From Aeromicrobium chenweiae (lineage in GTDB: Bacteria; Actinomycetota; Actinomycetes; Propionibacteriales; Nocardioidaceae): a stretch of 64,000 bases of DNA. The stretch covers positions 682,001-746,000 of the forward strand of contig NZ_CP026952.1 of NCBI RefSeq assembly GCF_003065605.1, in the 5' to 3' direction. This document shows positions 1 to 8,465 of the stretch, piece after piece; positions within the stretch are counted from its first letter, which is position 1; every line of letters starts with the position of its first letter. The notes under the pieces were generated by a model. It saw only the letters and a list, made by a program, of their open reading frames with translations. It ran no database searches and had not been told where the DNA came from. A program made the position numbers and the translations under genes.

Positions 1-766
1 TGCCGATCGCGAACAGCACGGCCGCGTAGCGCAGCGCCCAGTCCGCGCCGATCGTGGCGGCGCCGACCGCCAGGGGAGCGGAGATCGCGGCGGCCCCGGT
101 GCCCGTCAGCGAGATCCGGGAGTTCGCCTTGACCAGGGTGAAGGTCTCGGGGAGCAGGCGCGGCACGGCCGAGGCGCGGGTGACGCCGTACGCCTTGGAC
201 GACACCAGGCAGCCGAGGGCTGCGAAGTAGAACGCAGGTGACGCGTCGGCGACCGCGCCGGCCAGCACCCAGCAGCAGAACGCCCGGATCGCGAGGGTCG
301 CGCCGATCGCCCACCGGCGGCCGCGGCGGAAGCGGTCGAGGAACGGTCCGATGAGCGGTGCGACGACCGCGAACGGCAGCATCGTCAGGACGAGGAAGAG
401 GGCGACCTGGCCGGTCGCCTCACCCGTGGGGACCGTGAAGAACAGTGTGCCGGCCAGGGAGATGGCCACCGCCGCGTCGCCTGCGGTGTTGAACGCGTGC
501 AGCTCGAGAAGGCGGGAGAAGCCGCTCTCCCCGGCACCGCCGGAGTGGGTGAAGCGCCGGGCGCCGGTGAACGCGACGGTGCTGCCCTTGGCGACGGCGT
601 GCGCGGTGCCGCGGGAGAAGCGGCCGACGCCGTGCGCGGTCCGGGCGAGACGCGAGGGCCCGGGGGGCCCGGGCGGCGCGGAGGGCTCGGACGGCGACTG
701 CTCGCGCTGGAACGCAGGATCGCTCGCGTAGTCGTACGGTCGGTCGGGCTCCTCCACGCTCACCAT
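1..766 (-). CDS. MFS transporter, partial (C-terminal part lies beyond the window)
   Basis: Reading the minus strand from an ATG at 766, an open frame runs off the window at base 1 (about 255 codons). About 85 hydrophilic residues rich in Pro, Arg and Gly come first. They are followed by hydrophobic helices separated by a short basic loop with the residues PLIGPFLDRFRRGRR, which resembles the loop between helices 2 and 3 of major facilitator permeases. A later segment with KAYGVTRASAVPRLLPE fits the DHA3/MFS_3 group. Substrate unknown. The proline-rich N-terminal extension is long for the family, so a start further inside is possible. Divergent from the DUF3027 gene. Confidence 0.75.
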   Translation of the reverse strand, partial: MVSVEEPDRPYDYASDPAFQREQSPSEPSAPPGPPGPSRLARTAHGVGRFSRGTAHAVAKGSTVAFTGARRFTHSGGAGESGFSRLLELHAFNTAGDAAVAISLAGTLFFTVPTGEATGQVALFLVLTMLPFAVVAPLIGPFLDRFRRGRRWAIGATLAIRAFCCWVLAGAVADASPAFYFAALGCLVSSKAYGVTRASAVPRLLPETFTLVKANSRISLTGTGAAAISAPLAVGAATIGADWALRYAAVLFAIG

Positions 767-818
767 CCTGCCTCACCCCGGGATCCCTCTGCGCCCGGAC
801 ATGGGTGACAATGGTGAA

Positions 819-1565
819 ATGTCCACTGATCCCCAGCTGTCCGCAGCCGTCGACACTGCCCGTGCGGCCGCCGACGGTGCCGCCGACGCCGGCGCGGTCG
901 GCGATCACCTGCGCGTGGTCGAGGACGACGAGCGACTCGTCTCCCACCACTTCGCCTGCCTGGTGCCCGGCTACGTGGGCTGGTACTGGTCGGTCAGCGT
1001 CTCGCGCGCTCCCGACAGCGACGTGGTCACGATCAACGACGTGGTGCTGCTGCCCGGCGACGACGCGATCATCGCGCCGCCGTGGACGCCGTACCGCGAG
1101 CGCATCCGCCCGGGCGACCTCAGCCCCGGGGACGTGCTGCCGCCCGACGAGGACGACGTGCGCCTGGTGCCGGCGTGGTCGGCCGGAGACGGCGAGGAGC
1201 AGACGCCCGATCGCTTCTTCGCCCGCGAGGTCGGCCTCGGCCGCGAGTGGGTGCTGTCGCTCGAGGGCCGCGAGATGGCGGCCGACCGCTGGCAGGAGGG
1301 CGACCAGGGACCTGATGCCCCGATCGCCCAGCAGGCCGCCGGGGTGTGCCACTCGTGCGGCTTCATGGTGAGCCTCGCCGGCCCGCTGTCGAAGCGGTTC
1401 GGCGTGTGCGCCAACGGCATGGCCAACGACGACGGCCGGGTCGTCTCGTTCGACCACGGGTGCGGTGCGCACTCCGGCGCCCGCCTGAGCCGCTCCGCGA
1501 GCGCCCAGAAGCTGCCCCTCCCGGTGTTCGACACGCTCACCCTCGACGAGGTCGACGGGCTCTGA
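819..1565 (+). CDS. DUF3027 domain-containing protein
   Basis: A 248-residue soluble protein matching the actinobacterial DUF3027 family as I remember it. The tract HHFACLVPGYVGWYWSVSVSRA, here naming only its ends HHFACL and WYWSV, is typical, as is a C-terminal part with CHSCGF and a later CGAHSG that could form a small Cys/His metal site. No signal peptide or membrane helix. Function unknown. The ATG at 819 is chosen because a GACAAT hexamer at 807-812 puts a predicted +1 on its A. An in-frame ATG at 801 would add six residues. Confidence 0.8.
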   Translation: MSTDPQLSAAVDTARAAADGAADAGAVGDHLRVVEDDERLVSHHFACLVPGYVGWYWSVSVSRAPDSDVVTINDVVLLPGDDAIIAPPWTPYRERIRPGDLSPGDVLPPDEDDVRLVPAWSAGDGEEQTPDRFFAREVGLGREWVLSLEGREMAADRWQEGDQGPDAPIAQQAAGVCHSCGFMVSLAGPLSKRFGVCANGMANDDGRVVSFDHGCGAHSGARLSRSASAQKLPLPVFDTLTLDEVDGL

Positions 1566-1616
1566 CGTCCGGGCGGCACCGCCGCCTCGTGTGAGCCCGC
1601 TCACGCGGGGCAGTTC

Positions 1617-1658
1617 TTGCGGGCGCTTCGTGTCCGACGTATGGTTGCATCATGCAAC
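1617..1658 (+). promoter_or_regulatory. Promoter and operator of the MFS efflux gene
   Basis: TTGCGG (1617-1622) and TATGGT (1640-1645) are separated by 17 bp, a good housekeeping promoter. Its predicted +1 is base 1652, the A of the start codon, so the mRNA should be leaderless. A perfect inverted repeat, GTTGCAT-C-ATGCAAC at 1644-1658, covers the end of the -10, the +1 and the start codon. That is where a MarR- or TetR-type repressor would sit. No regulator gene is adjacent inside the window. Confidence 0.6.
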
Positions 1659-3220
1659 TAAGTACCGAGGCCGGTCAGACCCAGGAGCCAGCAGTCCCGG
1701 CGGAGCTGTCCCACCGCGAGATCATGGAGGTCCTCTTCGGGCTCCTCGCGGCGCTGTTCACCGCGATCATCAGCAGCACGATCGTGTCGAACGCGTTGCC
1801 GACGATCATCGCGGACCTCGACGGCTCGCAGACGCAGTACACCTGGGTCGTCACCGCCTCGTTGCTCGCCATGACGGTGTCCACCCCCGTCTGGGGCAAG
1901 CTCTCGGACCTGGTCAACAAGAAGGTCCTGGTCCAGATCTCGATCGTGGTGTTCGTGATCGGCTCGATGCTCGCGGGCCTGTCCCGCAACGTGCCCGAGT
2001 TGATCTCGATGCGTGTCGTGCAGGGCGTCGCGATGGGCGGCCTGACCGCCAACGCGCAGTCGATCATCGGCTCGATCATCCCGCCGCGCCAGCGCGGGCG
2101 CTACAGCGGCTACATGGGCGCCACGATGGCCGTCGCGACGGTCAGCGGACCGCTGCTCGGCGGGCTCATCGTCGACACTCCCGGTCTCGGCTGGCGCTGG
2201 ACGTTCTTCGTGTGCGTGCCGCTGGCCCTCATCAGCCTCGTCGTGCTGCAGAAGTTCCTGCGCATCGCGACCGTGCGGCGCAAGGTCAACTTCGACTACT
2301 TCGGCGCGATCTTCATCGCGATCGCCGCGAGCCTCCCGCTGCTGTGGGTCACGTTCGCGGGTGACTCGTTCGACTGGATCTCGTGGCAGAGCGCGGCGTA
2401 CCTCGCCGGCACCCTCCTCGCCGGCGCCCTGGCGGTGCGGGTCGAGCTGCGGCACCCCGAGCCGCTCGTCCCGCTCTCCGTGGTGCGCGAGCGCACGACG
2501 GCGCTGGCGATCGTCGGCAGCGTGGCGGTCGGCATCGCGATGTTCGGTGGCTCGGTCTTCATCGGTCAGTACTTCCAGGTCGCCGGTGGCCGGACGCCCA
2601 CCCAGGCGGGTCTGCTCACCATCCCGCTGATGCTCGGCTCGCTCGTCGGCACGATCGTCTCGGGCCAGCTCATCACCCGCTTCGGCAAGTGGAAGCGCTT
2701 CCTGGTCATCGGCTCGGTCTCGCTGATCATCGGCTGTGCGCTGCTCGCCACGATCGACCACAAGACGCCCGAATGGCACGCGATGGTGTTCATGGCCTTC
2801 CTCGGCATCGGCATGGGCATGCTCCTGCAGAACTACGTCCTGGCCGTCCAGAACACCGTGGACGTCACGCAGGTCGGTGCGGCCAGCGCCACGGTCGCCT
2901 TCTTCCGCTCCCTCGGCGGCGCGGTGGGCGTTTCGGTGCTCGGCGCGATCCTGGCCTCGCAGGTCAAGAGCGACGTGACCGAGAAGCTCGCGGCGCTGGG
3001 CGTCACGTCCTCCGGTGCGGGCGGCTCGCTGCTCGACGTCAAGAACCTGCCGCCCCAGGTCGCGGAGATCGTCCGCGAGGCGTACGGCGACGCGACCGGC
3101 ACGATCTTCCTCGTCGCGGCCATCGTCTCGGTGCTCAGCCTGCTGGCTGCGCTGCTCATCCGCGAGGTGCCCCTGCGCCTGACGGTGCACAAGAAGGCGG
3201 ACGTCGACGCGGACGCCTGA
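1652..3220 (+). CDS. MFS drug efflux transporter, DHA2 (14-helix EmrB/QacA) family
   Basis: A 522-residue integral membrane protein. The opening after a hydrophilic 25-residue lead contains the tract STIVSNALPTI, then GSQTQYTWVVTASLL and PVWGKLSDLVNKK, the helix-1/loop 2-3 signature of DHA2 proton antiporters. Length and the number of hydrophobic segments suit 14 helices. The reaction expected from the family is export of hydrophobic drugs or dyes in exchange for protons. The ATG at 1652 is supported by a leaderless promoter, and an inverted repeat over that start suggests tight repression by a substrate-sensing regulator. Substrate cannot be read from sequence. Confidence 0.9.
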   Translation: MQLSTEAGQTQEPAVPAELSHREIMEVLFGLLAALFTAIISSTIVSNALPTIIADLDGSQTQYTWVVTASLLAMTVSTPVWGKLSDLVNKKVLVQISIVVFVIGSMLAGLSRNVPELISMRVVQGVAMGGLTANAQSIIGSIIPPRQRGRYSGYMGATMAVATVSGPLLGGLIVDTPGLGWRWTFFVCVPLALISLVVLQKFLRIATVRRKVNFDYFGAIFIAIAASLPLLWVTFAGDSFDWISWQSAAYLAGTLLAGALAVRVELRHPEPLVPLSVVRERTTALAIVGSVAVGIAMFGGSVFIGQYFQVAGGRTPTQAGLLTIPLMLGSLVGTIVSGQLITRFGKWKRFLVIGSVSLIIGCALLATIDHKTPEWHAMVFMAFLGIGMGMLLQNYVLAVQNTVDVTQVGAASATVAFFRSLGGAVGVSVLGAILASQVKSDVTEKLAALGVTSSGAGGSLLDVKNLPPQVAEIVREAYGDATGTIFLVAAIVSVLSLLAALLIREVPLRLTVHKKADVDADA

Positions 3221-3244
3221 CGGCGGGCCGCGCCGGTGGCGGGG

Positions 3245-3649
3245 TCAGTCGGCGCGGCGGCGACCGGGCTGCATGCGCAGCGCGTTGCGGCGCCGGCGGC
3301 AGTACTCGATGCCGATGAGGCCGAGCCCGAAGCCGGCGACGGCGGTCCACAACCACCACGTGCGGCCGTCCTCGTCGAGCCTGCCGAGGAACGGCAGCAG
3401 GGCGATCGCGAGGACGCCCCAGACGATCGTGCCGACCGTCATGGTGCGGACGCCGTCGACGTCCATCGGCTCGACCTCCGCGACGCGGTGGGTCGTGTTG
3501 CCGATCTCGAGCTCGGTGAGCTCGGGGCGGCCGAACTCGTGACGACGAGCGGCACGCTCGAGCCGGGCGATCTCCCGGTGTCCCATCTTGCGCTCGATGG
3601 TCTCGGGGCCGTCGCTGTGCCGGATCACCCACTCGTCGTCGTCGCTCAC
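3245..3649 (-). CDS. DUF2530 domain-containing membrane protein
   Basis: A 134-residue protein with about 60 charged N-terminal residues, then the tract EPMDVDGVRTMTVGTIVWG followed by two hydrophobic helices and a basic end (YCRRRRNALRMQ). Order and motifs match DUF2530, a family of small two-helix actinobacterial membrane proteins of unknown function. The N-terminal half is longer than in the short members I recall. It converges with the efflux transporter, leaving only 24 bp between the stops. Confidence 0.75.
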   Translation of the reverse strand: MSDDDEWVIRHSDGPETIERKMGHREIARLERAARRHEFGRPELTELEIGNTTHRVAEVEPMDVDGVRTMTVGTIVWGVLAIALLPFLGRLDEDGRTWWLWTAVAGFGLGLIGIEYCRRRRNALRMQPGRRRAD

Positions 3650-3708
3650 ACGCTCACACTACCCGCCGCGATCGTGGAGCCTGTCGCCTGCTGTCATGCT
3701 GGAGAACC

Positions 3709-4734
3709 ATGAATCCGCGTCACCGTCGTCTCCTCATCCCGGGTCTGCTCATCGCCCTGCTCGTCATCGTCGTGGTGAGCTCGCTGGCGGACAAGGCCGG
3801 TGCCGCGACGTCCGGGGAGCAGCCGGTCAGCCGCATCACGGACTCGCGGATCACCGAGTCGAGCGGGCTCGTCGTCAGCCGCACGGACCCGGACCTGGCC
3901 TACACGATCAACGACTCGGGCAACGCCGCCGCGGTCTACGCGGTCGACGTGCCCAGCGGCCGCGTCGTCGGCAGCGCCGCGCCGCGGGTCCCCTTCACCG
4001 ACACCGAGGCGCTGTCGGCGGACAGCACGGGTGTGCTCTGGGTGGCCGACACCGGCGACAACAACCGCCGTCGCACGGACGTCGCGCTGTACTCGATGGC
4101 CGCCTTCGGCCGCCAGGACGTGGGGGCGCGGGACGTGAAGCGGTTCCCCCTGACGTATCCCAGCGCCCCCCGGGACGTCGAGAGCCTGGTCGTCAACCCC
4201 CGCACCGACGAGAAGTTCCTGCTCACCAAGGGCCTGCTCGGGGGCGAGGTCTTCGCCCTGCCCGACCGGCTGGTCCAGGACCGGCCCAACCGGGTGAAGG
4301 CGCTGCCCGCCACGGTGCCCGGTCTCATCACCGACGCCGCGTTCACGCCGGACGGGGCGTACGTGGTCGCGCGCAACTACTCGCGGGGCTTCGTGCTGGA
4401 CGCCAGCACCTGGGAGGAGGTCGAGACGCTCGACCTGCCCGAGGTGCAGCAGGGCGAGACGCTCGCGATGGAGCCGGACGGGCGGTCCCTGCTGGTCGGC
4501 AGCGAGGGCGCGGAGTCGCCACTGTTCCGCGTCGCGTTCACCTCCCCGGCACCCGCGGCGGCACCGTCGGACGAGCCGGCCGCCGGCGCGGCCACCGCCC
4601 GGACGCCCGCGGGTGCGGCCGACCCAGGCCCGCTCGAGGGCGGCAACGGCTTCGCGGGGGCGACCTGGCTGTGGGCGGGCGGCGTCCTGGCACTCCTGGC
4701 CGTCATCAGTGCAGCTGCCACGAGGGGCCGTTGA
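3709..4734 (+). CDS. Secreted, C-terminally anchored beta-propeller-like protein
   Basis: A 341-residue protein with an N-terminal signal/anchor (basic start, hydrophobic 9-25) and a second hydrophobic helix at about 318-335 followed by a basic tail. The region between has repeated propeller-blade-like motifs such as ESSGLVVSRTDPDLAYTINDS, in shorter form DLAYTINDSGN, then GVLWVADTGDNNRRR and DGAYVVARNYS. These resemble esterase-like phytase or YncE-type propellers. An Ala/Pro-rich linker (about 270-310) leads to the C-terminal helix, so the propeller is presumably displayed outside the membrane. GGAG at 3702-3705 precedes the ATG. Enzymatic role unknown. Confidence 0.65.
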   Translation: MNPRHRRLLIPGLLIALLVIVVVSSLADKAGAATSGEQPVSRITDSRITESSGLVVSRTDPDLAYTINDSGNAAAVYAVDVPSGRVVGSAAPRVPFTDTEALSADSTGVLWVADTGDNNRRRTDVALYSMAAFGRQDVGARDVKRFPLTYPSAPRDVESLVVNPRTDEKFLLTKGLLGGEVFALPDRLVQDRPNRVKALPATVPGLITDAAFTPDGAYVVARNYSRGFVLDASTWEEVETLDLPEVQQGETLAMEPDGRSLLVGSEGAESPLFRVAFTSPAPAAAPSDEPAAGAATARTPAGAADPGPLEGGNGFAGATWLWAGGVLALLAVISAAATRGR

Positions 4735-4809
4735 CGGGAGCCCGCGTACGTCCGGCGACGCGGATCTGGCATGCTCCATGCGTTCACACCGGTCCGGAAC
4801 GGGAGCCCC

Positions 4810-6249
4810 ATGCGTACTCAGCTCGACAGCTACTTCAAGATCGGCGAGCGGGGGTCGACGGTCGCTCGTGAGGTCCGCGGCGGTGTCGTGACCTTCCTGA
4901 CGATGGCGTACATCATCGTCCTGAACCCGTTGATCCTCGGCTTCGTCCAGGACGCCGACGGCCAGTACCTCGGTGGCGGCGCCAACCCGGACCTCCCGAA
5001 GATCGCCGCCGCCACCGCGCTCGTCGCGGGTGTGCTGACCATCGTCATGGGCGTGGTCGCGAACTTCCCGCTCGCGATCGCCGCGGGGCTGGGCCTCAAC
5101 GCGTTCGTCGCGTTCTCCGTCGCGACGCAGATGTCCTGGGCCGACGCGATGGGCCTGGTGGTGCTCGAGGGTCTCGTCATCCTCGTGCTGGTCCTGACCG
5201 GCTTCCGCAAGGCCGTCTTCGACGCGGTGCCGCGTGAGCTCAAGACCGCGATCGCGGTCGGCATCGGCCTGTTCATCGCCCTGATCGGTCTCGTGGACGC
5301 CGGCTTCGTGCGGACGACCGGCAACGCGTCCCCGCCGATCGGCATGGGCACCGGCGGGACGCTCTCCGGCTGGCCCGTCCTCGTGTTCTGCATCGGCCTG
5401 CTCCTGATGATCGCCCTGCACGCGCGCCGCGTCCCCGGCGCCATCCTGCTCGGCATCGTCATCACCACCGTCCTGGCCGTCATCGTCGAGAAGATCGTCG
5501 ACGCGGGCCCAGGCACGGTCGACGGCAAGCCGAACCCCACCGGCTGGAACCTCAACGTCCCCGCACTTCCTGACTCGATCGTTGACCTGCCCGACTTCGG
5601 CCTGCTCGGCGAGTTCAGCCTGTTCGGCTCGATCGAGCGGGTCGGCTTCATCACCGTCGTGCTGCTGGTCTTCAGCCTCCTGCTCGCCGACTTCTTCGAC
5701 ACCATGGGCACCATGACGGCGATCGGCGCCGAGGCCGGGCTCAACGACGAGGAGGGCACCCCCGCGGGCGCCCAGCGCATCCTCGTCGTCGACTCGATCG
5801 CCGCCGCCGCCGGTGGTGCAGCAGGCGTCTCGAGCAACACGTCGTACGTCGAGTCCGCCGCCGGTGTCGGCGACGGTGCGCGCACCGGTCTGTCCGCGAT
5901 CGTGACCGGCGTGCTGTTCCTCCTGGCCACGATCTTCACCCCGCTCGTCGCGCACATCCCGAGCGAGGCCGCGGTGCCCGCGCTGGTGCTCGTCGGCTTC
6001 ATGATGATGACGCAGGTCGGCGACATCAACTGGCGCGACGAGGAGATCGCGATCCCGGCGTTCCTGACGATCGCCCTCATGCCGTTCACGTACTCGATCA
6101 CTGCCGGCATCGGCGCGGGATTCATCGCGTTCGTCCTGCTGAAGATCGTCAAGGGCAAGATCGCGCAGGTGCACCTGCTGATGTGGGTCATCGCGGTCCT
6201 GTTCGTGATCTACTTCGCGATCAACCCGATCAGCGACTGGGTCGGCTGA
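4810..6249 (+). CDS. NCS2 family purine permease (AzgA-like guanine/hypoxanthine type)
   Basis: A 479-residue polytopic membrane protein. The N-terminal tract SYFKIGERGSTVAREVRGG followed by VTFLTMAYIIVLNP is typical of AzgA/PbuG-type NCS2 proton symporters. FFDTMGTMTAIG and SSNTSYVESAAG correspond to the conserved helix 8 and helix 10 substrate-site regions. Expected function is proton-coupled uptake of hypoxanthine, guanine or adenine. GGGAG at 4801-4805 precedes the ATG at 4810; an upstream in-frame ATG at 4771 lacks this support. No purine riboswitch fold was recognised in the short upstream gap. Confidence 0.9.
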   Translation: MRTQLDSYFKIGERGSTVAREVRGGVVTFLTMAYIIVLNPLILGFVQDADGQYLGGGANPDLPKIAAATALVAGVLTIVMGVVANFPLAIAAGLGLNAFVAFSVATQMSWADAMGLVVLEGLVILVLVLTGFRKAVFDAVPRELKTAIAVGIGLFIALIGLVDAGFVRTTGNASPPIGMGTGGTLSGWPVLVFCIGLLLMIALHARRVPGAILLGIVITTVLAVIVEKIVDAGPGTVDGKPNPTGWNLNVPALPDSIVDLPDFGLLGEFSLFGSIERVGFITVVLLVFSLLLADFFDTMGTMTAIGAEAGLNDEEGTPAGAQRILVVDSIAAAAGGAAGVSSNTSYVESAAGVGDGARTGLSAIVTGVLFLLATIFTPLVAHIPSEAAVPALVLVGFMMMTQVGDINWRDEEIAIPAFLTIALMPFTYSITAGIGAGFIAFVLLKIVKGKIAQVHLLMWVIAVLFVIYFAINPISDWVG

Positions 6250-6308
6250 CCCCGCCGAACCGGGGAGTGCGCGCTCCGGGTGCGATCGGCCGTCGCTAGG
6301 TTGGCGTC

Positions 6309-6827
6309 ATGCAGATCGCACTCGGAGACAAGGTCCCTCAGGTCGCGGACAGCGCGTGGGTCGCGCCGACCGCCGTGCTGGCCGGCTCGGTCGTGATCGG
6401 TGAGGGCGCGAGCGTCTGGTACGGCGCGGTGCTCCGTGCCGACAACGAGCCCATCACAATCGGCGCGCGCACCAACGTGCAGGACAACGCGGTGTTCCAC
6501 GTCGACAAGGGCAAGCCCGTCGTCCTCGGCGAGGGCGTCTCGGTCGGCCACGGCGCGGTGATCCACGGGGCGACCGTCGAGGACCACGTCCTGGTCGGGA
6601 TGGGCGCCACGATCATGAACGGCTCGGTGATCGGTGCGGAGTCGCTCGTCGCCGCGGGTGCGCTGGTGCTCGAGGGCACCGTGGTGCCGCCCCGTTCGCT
6701 GGTCGCGGGGGTGCCGGCGAAGGTCCGTCGCGAGCTCAGCGAGGTCGAGATCGACAAGCTGCACCACAACGCGGCGATCTATGAGGAGCACCGCGAGCTC
6801 CACCGCGGCGGCACCGTCCTCGACTGA
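6309..6827 (+). CDS. Gamma-carbonic anhydrase family protein
   Basis: A 172-residue left-handed beta-helix protein built from hexapeptide repeats. The three zinc-ligand positions of gamma carbonic anhydrases are occupied: His64 (in NAVFHVD), His81 and His86 (in VGHGAVIHG). Arg43, Asp45 and Gln58 also match the Cam/YrdA pattern. Probable trimer; many family members bind zinc, but hydratase activity varies and is not provable here. The start is supported by TAGGTT at 6297-6302, whose predicted +1 is the A of the ATG, so the mRNA is probably leaderless. The stop codon runs directly into an intergenic repeat. Confidence 0.88.
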   Translation: MQIALGDKVPQVADSAWVAPTAVLAGSVVIGEGASVWYGAVLRADNEPITIGARTNVQDNAVFHVDKGKPVVLGEGVSVGHGAVIHGATVEDHVLVGMGATIMNGSVIGAESLVAAGALVLEGTVVPPRSLVAGVPAKVRRELSEVEIDKLHHNAAIYEEHRELHRGGTVLD

Positions 6828-6934
6828 GATCCGCGAGTGGCGCAAGCAGATCCGCGAGTGGCGCAAGCTGAAGGTTTTGGGACGGCGTGTCGTCGACTTC
6901 TGCGCCACTCGCGGATCGGGTTGCGCCAGTCGGG
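6827..6934. repeat. Intergenic hairpin repeat, copy A
   Basis: Two perfect tandem 21-bp units (6827-6847 and 6848-6868, containing GATCCGCGAGTGGCGCAAGC) are followed, after a spacer with GGGACGGCGTGTCGT, by an inverted copy TGCGCCACTCGCGGATC at 6901-6917. A 17-bp stem with a loop of about 35 nt is possible. An 84-bp stretch (6849-6932) aligns without gaps to 13469-13552 at about 81% identity. It fills the gap between the convergent carbonic anhydrase and serC genes, so it could act as a two-way terminator or be a REP-like mobile element. Confidence 0.75.
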
Positions 6935-6936
6935 GG

Positions 6937-8055
<1,119 letters not shown>

Positions 8056-8075
8056 TCAGGGGGCGGCCCCGTAGG

Positions 8076-8402
8076 GTGGGCGGCGTGTGGACATGGGTGG
8101 ACGGGGCCGAGGACATCGTGGTGGACGGCGGCTTCGCCGTGGGTGACGAGGTCGCGTGGGCGGCGCTGTCGACCGGCTTCGCCGACCTCCTGCCGCAGCT
8201 GCCGGACGGGCTCGGCGTCGAGGTGACGAGTGCGGTCGACGACGAGGGCGACGTCGAGGTGGCCGGCACGATCTCCCGAATCGTCATGCTGACCGGACGG
8301 CGACGCACGGCCGCGCACGAGATCGGCGGCACGCCCGCCGAGCACGTGCAGGTGCTCGACATGGCCGGATTCCTCGTGCAGCTCGACGAGGACGCGTCGT
8401 AA
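8076..8402 (+). CDS. Small protein, possibly DUF6578-like
   Basis: About 105-108 residues, acidic and soluble, with no signal or membrane segment. The beginning (WTWVDGAEDIVVDGGFAVGDEVAWAAL, key residues W..VDG, FAVGDEVAW) resembles DUF6578 proteins, where a short strand precedes F.VGD.V.W. The match is from memory and only moderate. The start could be GTG 8076 or GTG 8085. It is divergent from serC with about 30 bp between the starts and is followed by the mutA promoter. No function is known. Confidence 0.6.
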   Translation: MGGVWTWVDGAEDIVVDGGFAVGDEVAWAALSTGFADLLPQLPDGLGVEVTSAVDDEGDVEVAGTISRIVMLTGRRRTAAHEIGGTPAEHVQVLDMAGFLVQLDEDAS

Positions 8403-8410
8403 CCCTCCCG

Positions 8411-8465
8411 TCACATATGTCACATTGGGTGGCCGGTGCCCGGCGGGGTTCGTACGATGCCCCCT
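8411..8465 (+). promoter_or_regulatory. mutA promoter region with direct repeats
   Basis: TACGAT at 8454-8459 is a good -10 whose +1 would be base 8466, the A of the mutA ATG, so the operon mRNA is probably leaderless. A canonical -35 is not visible at 17 bp. Instead GTCACA is repeated at 8411-8416 and 8420-8425, nine bases apart, and could be an activator site. No cobalamin-riboswitch-like structure was recognised in this short gap. Confidence 0.45.

Noticed and set aside
4735-4809. Purine riboswitch in front of the NCS2 permease
   Set aside because: The gap is short and holds no three-way-junction pattern.
3694-6174. An 826-codon open frame on the minus strand
   Set aside because: It is rich in Arg, Asp, Glu, Gly and His without any family resemblance, lies antisense to two well supported genes, and is the usual high-GC shadow of coding DNA.
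6827-6934. The tandem 21-bp units as a CRISPR array
   Set aside because: Only two units with no spacers between them, plus an inverted copy; no cas genes in the window.
8403-8465. Cobalamin riboswitch in front of mutA
   Set aside because: The gap is only 63 bp and the promoter appears leaderless; no B12-box was seen.
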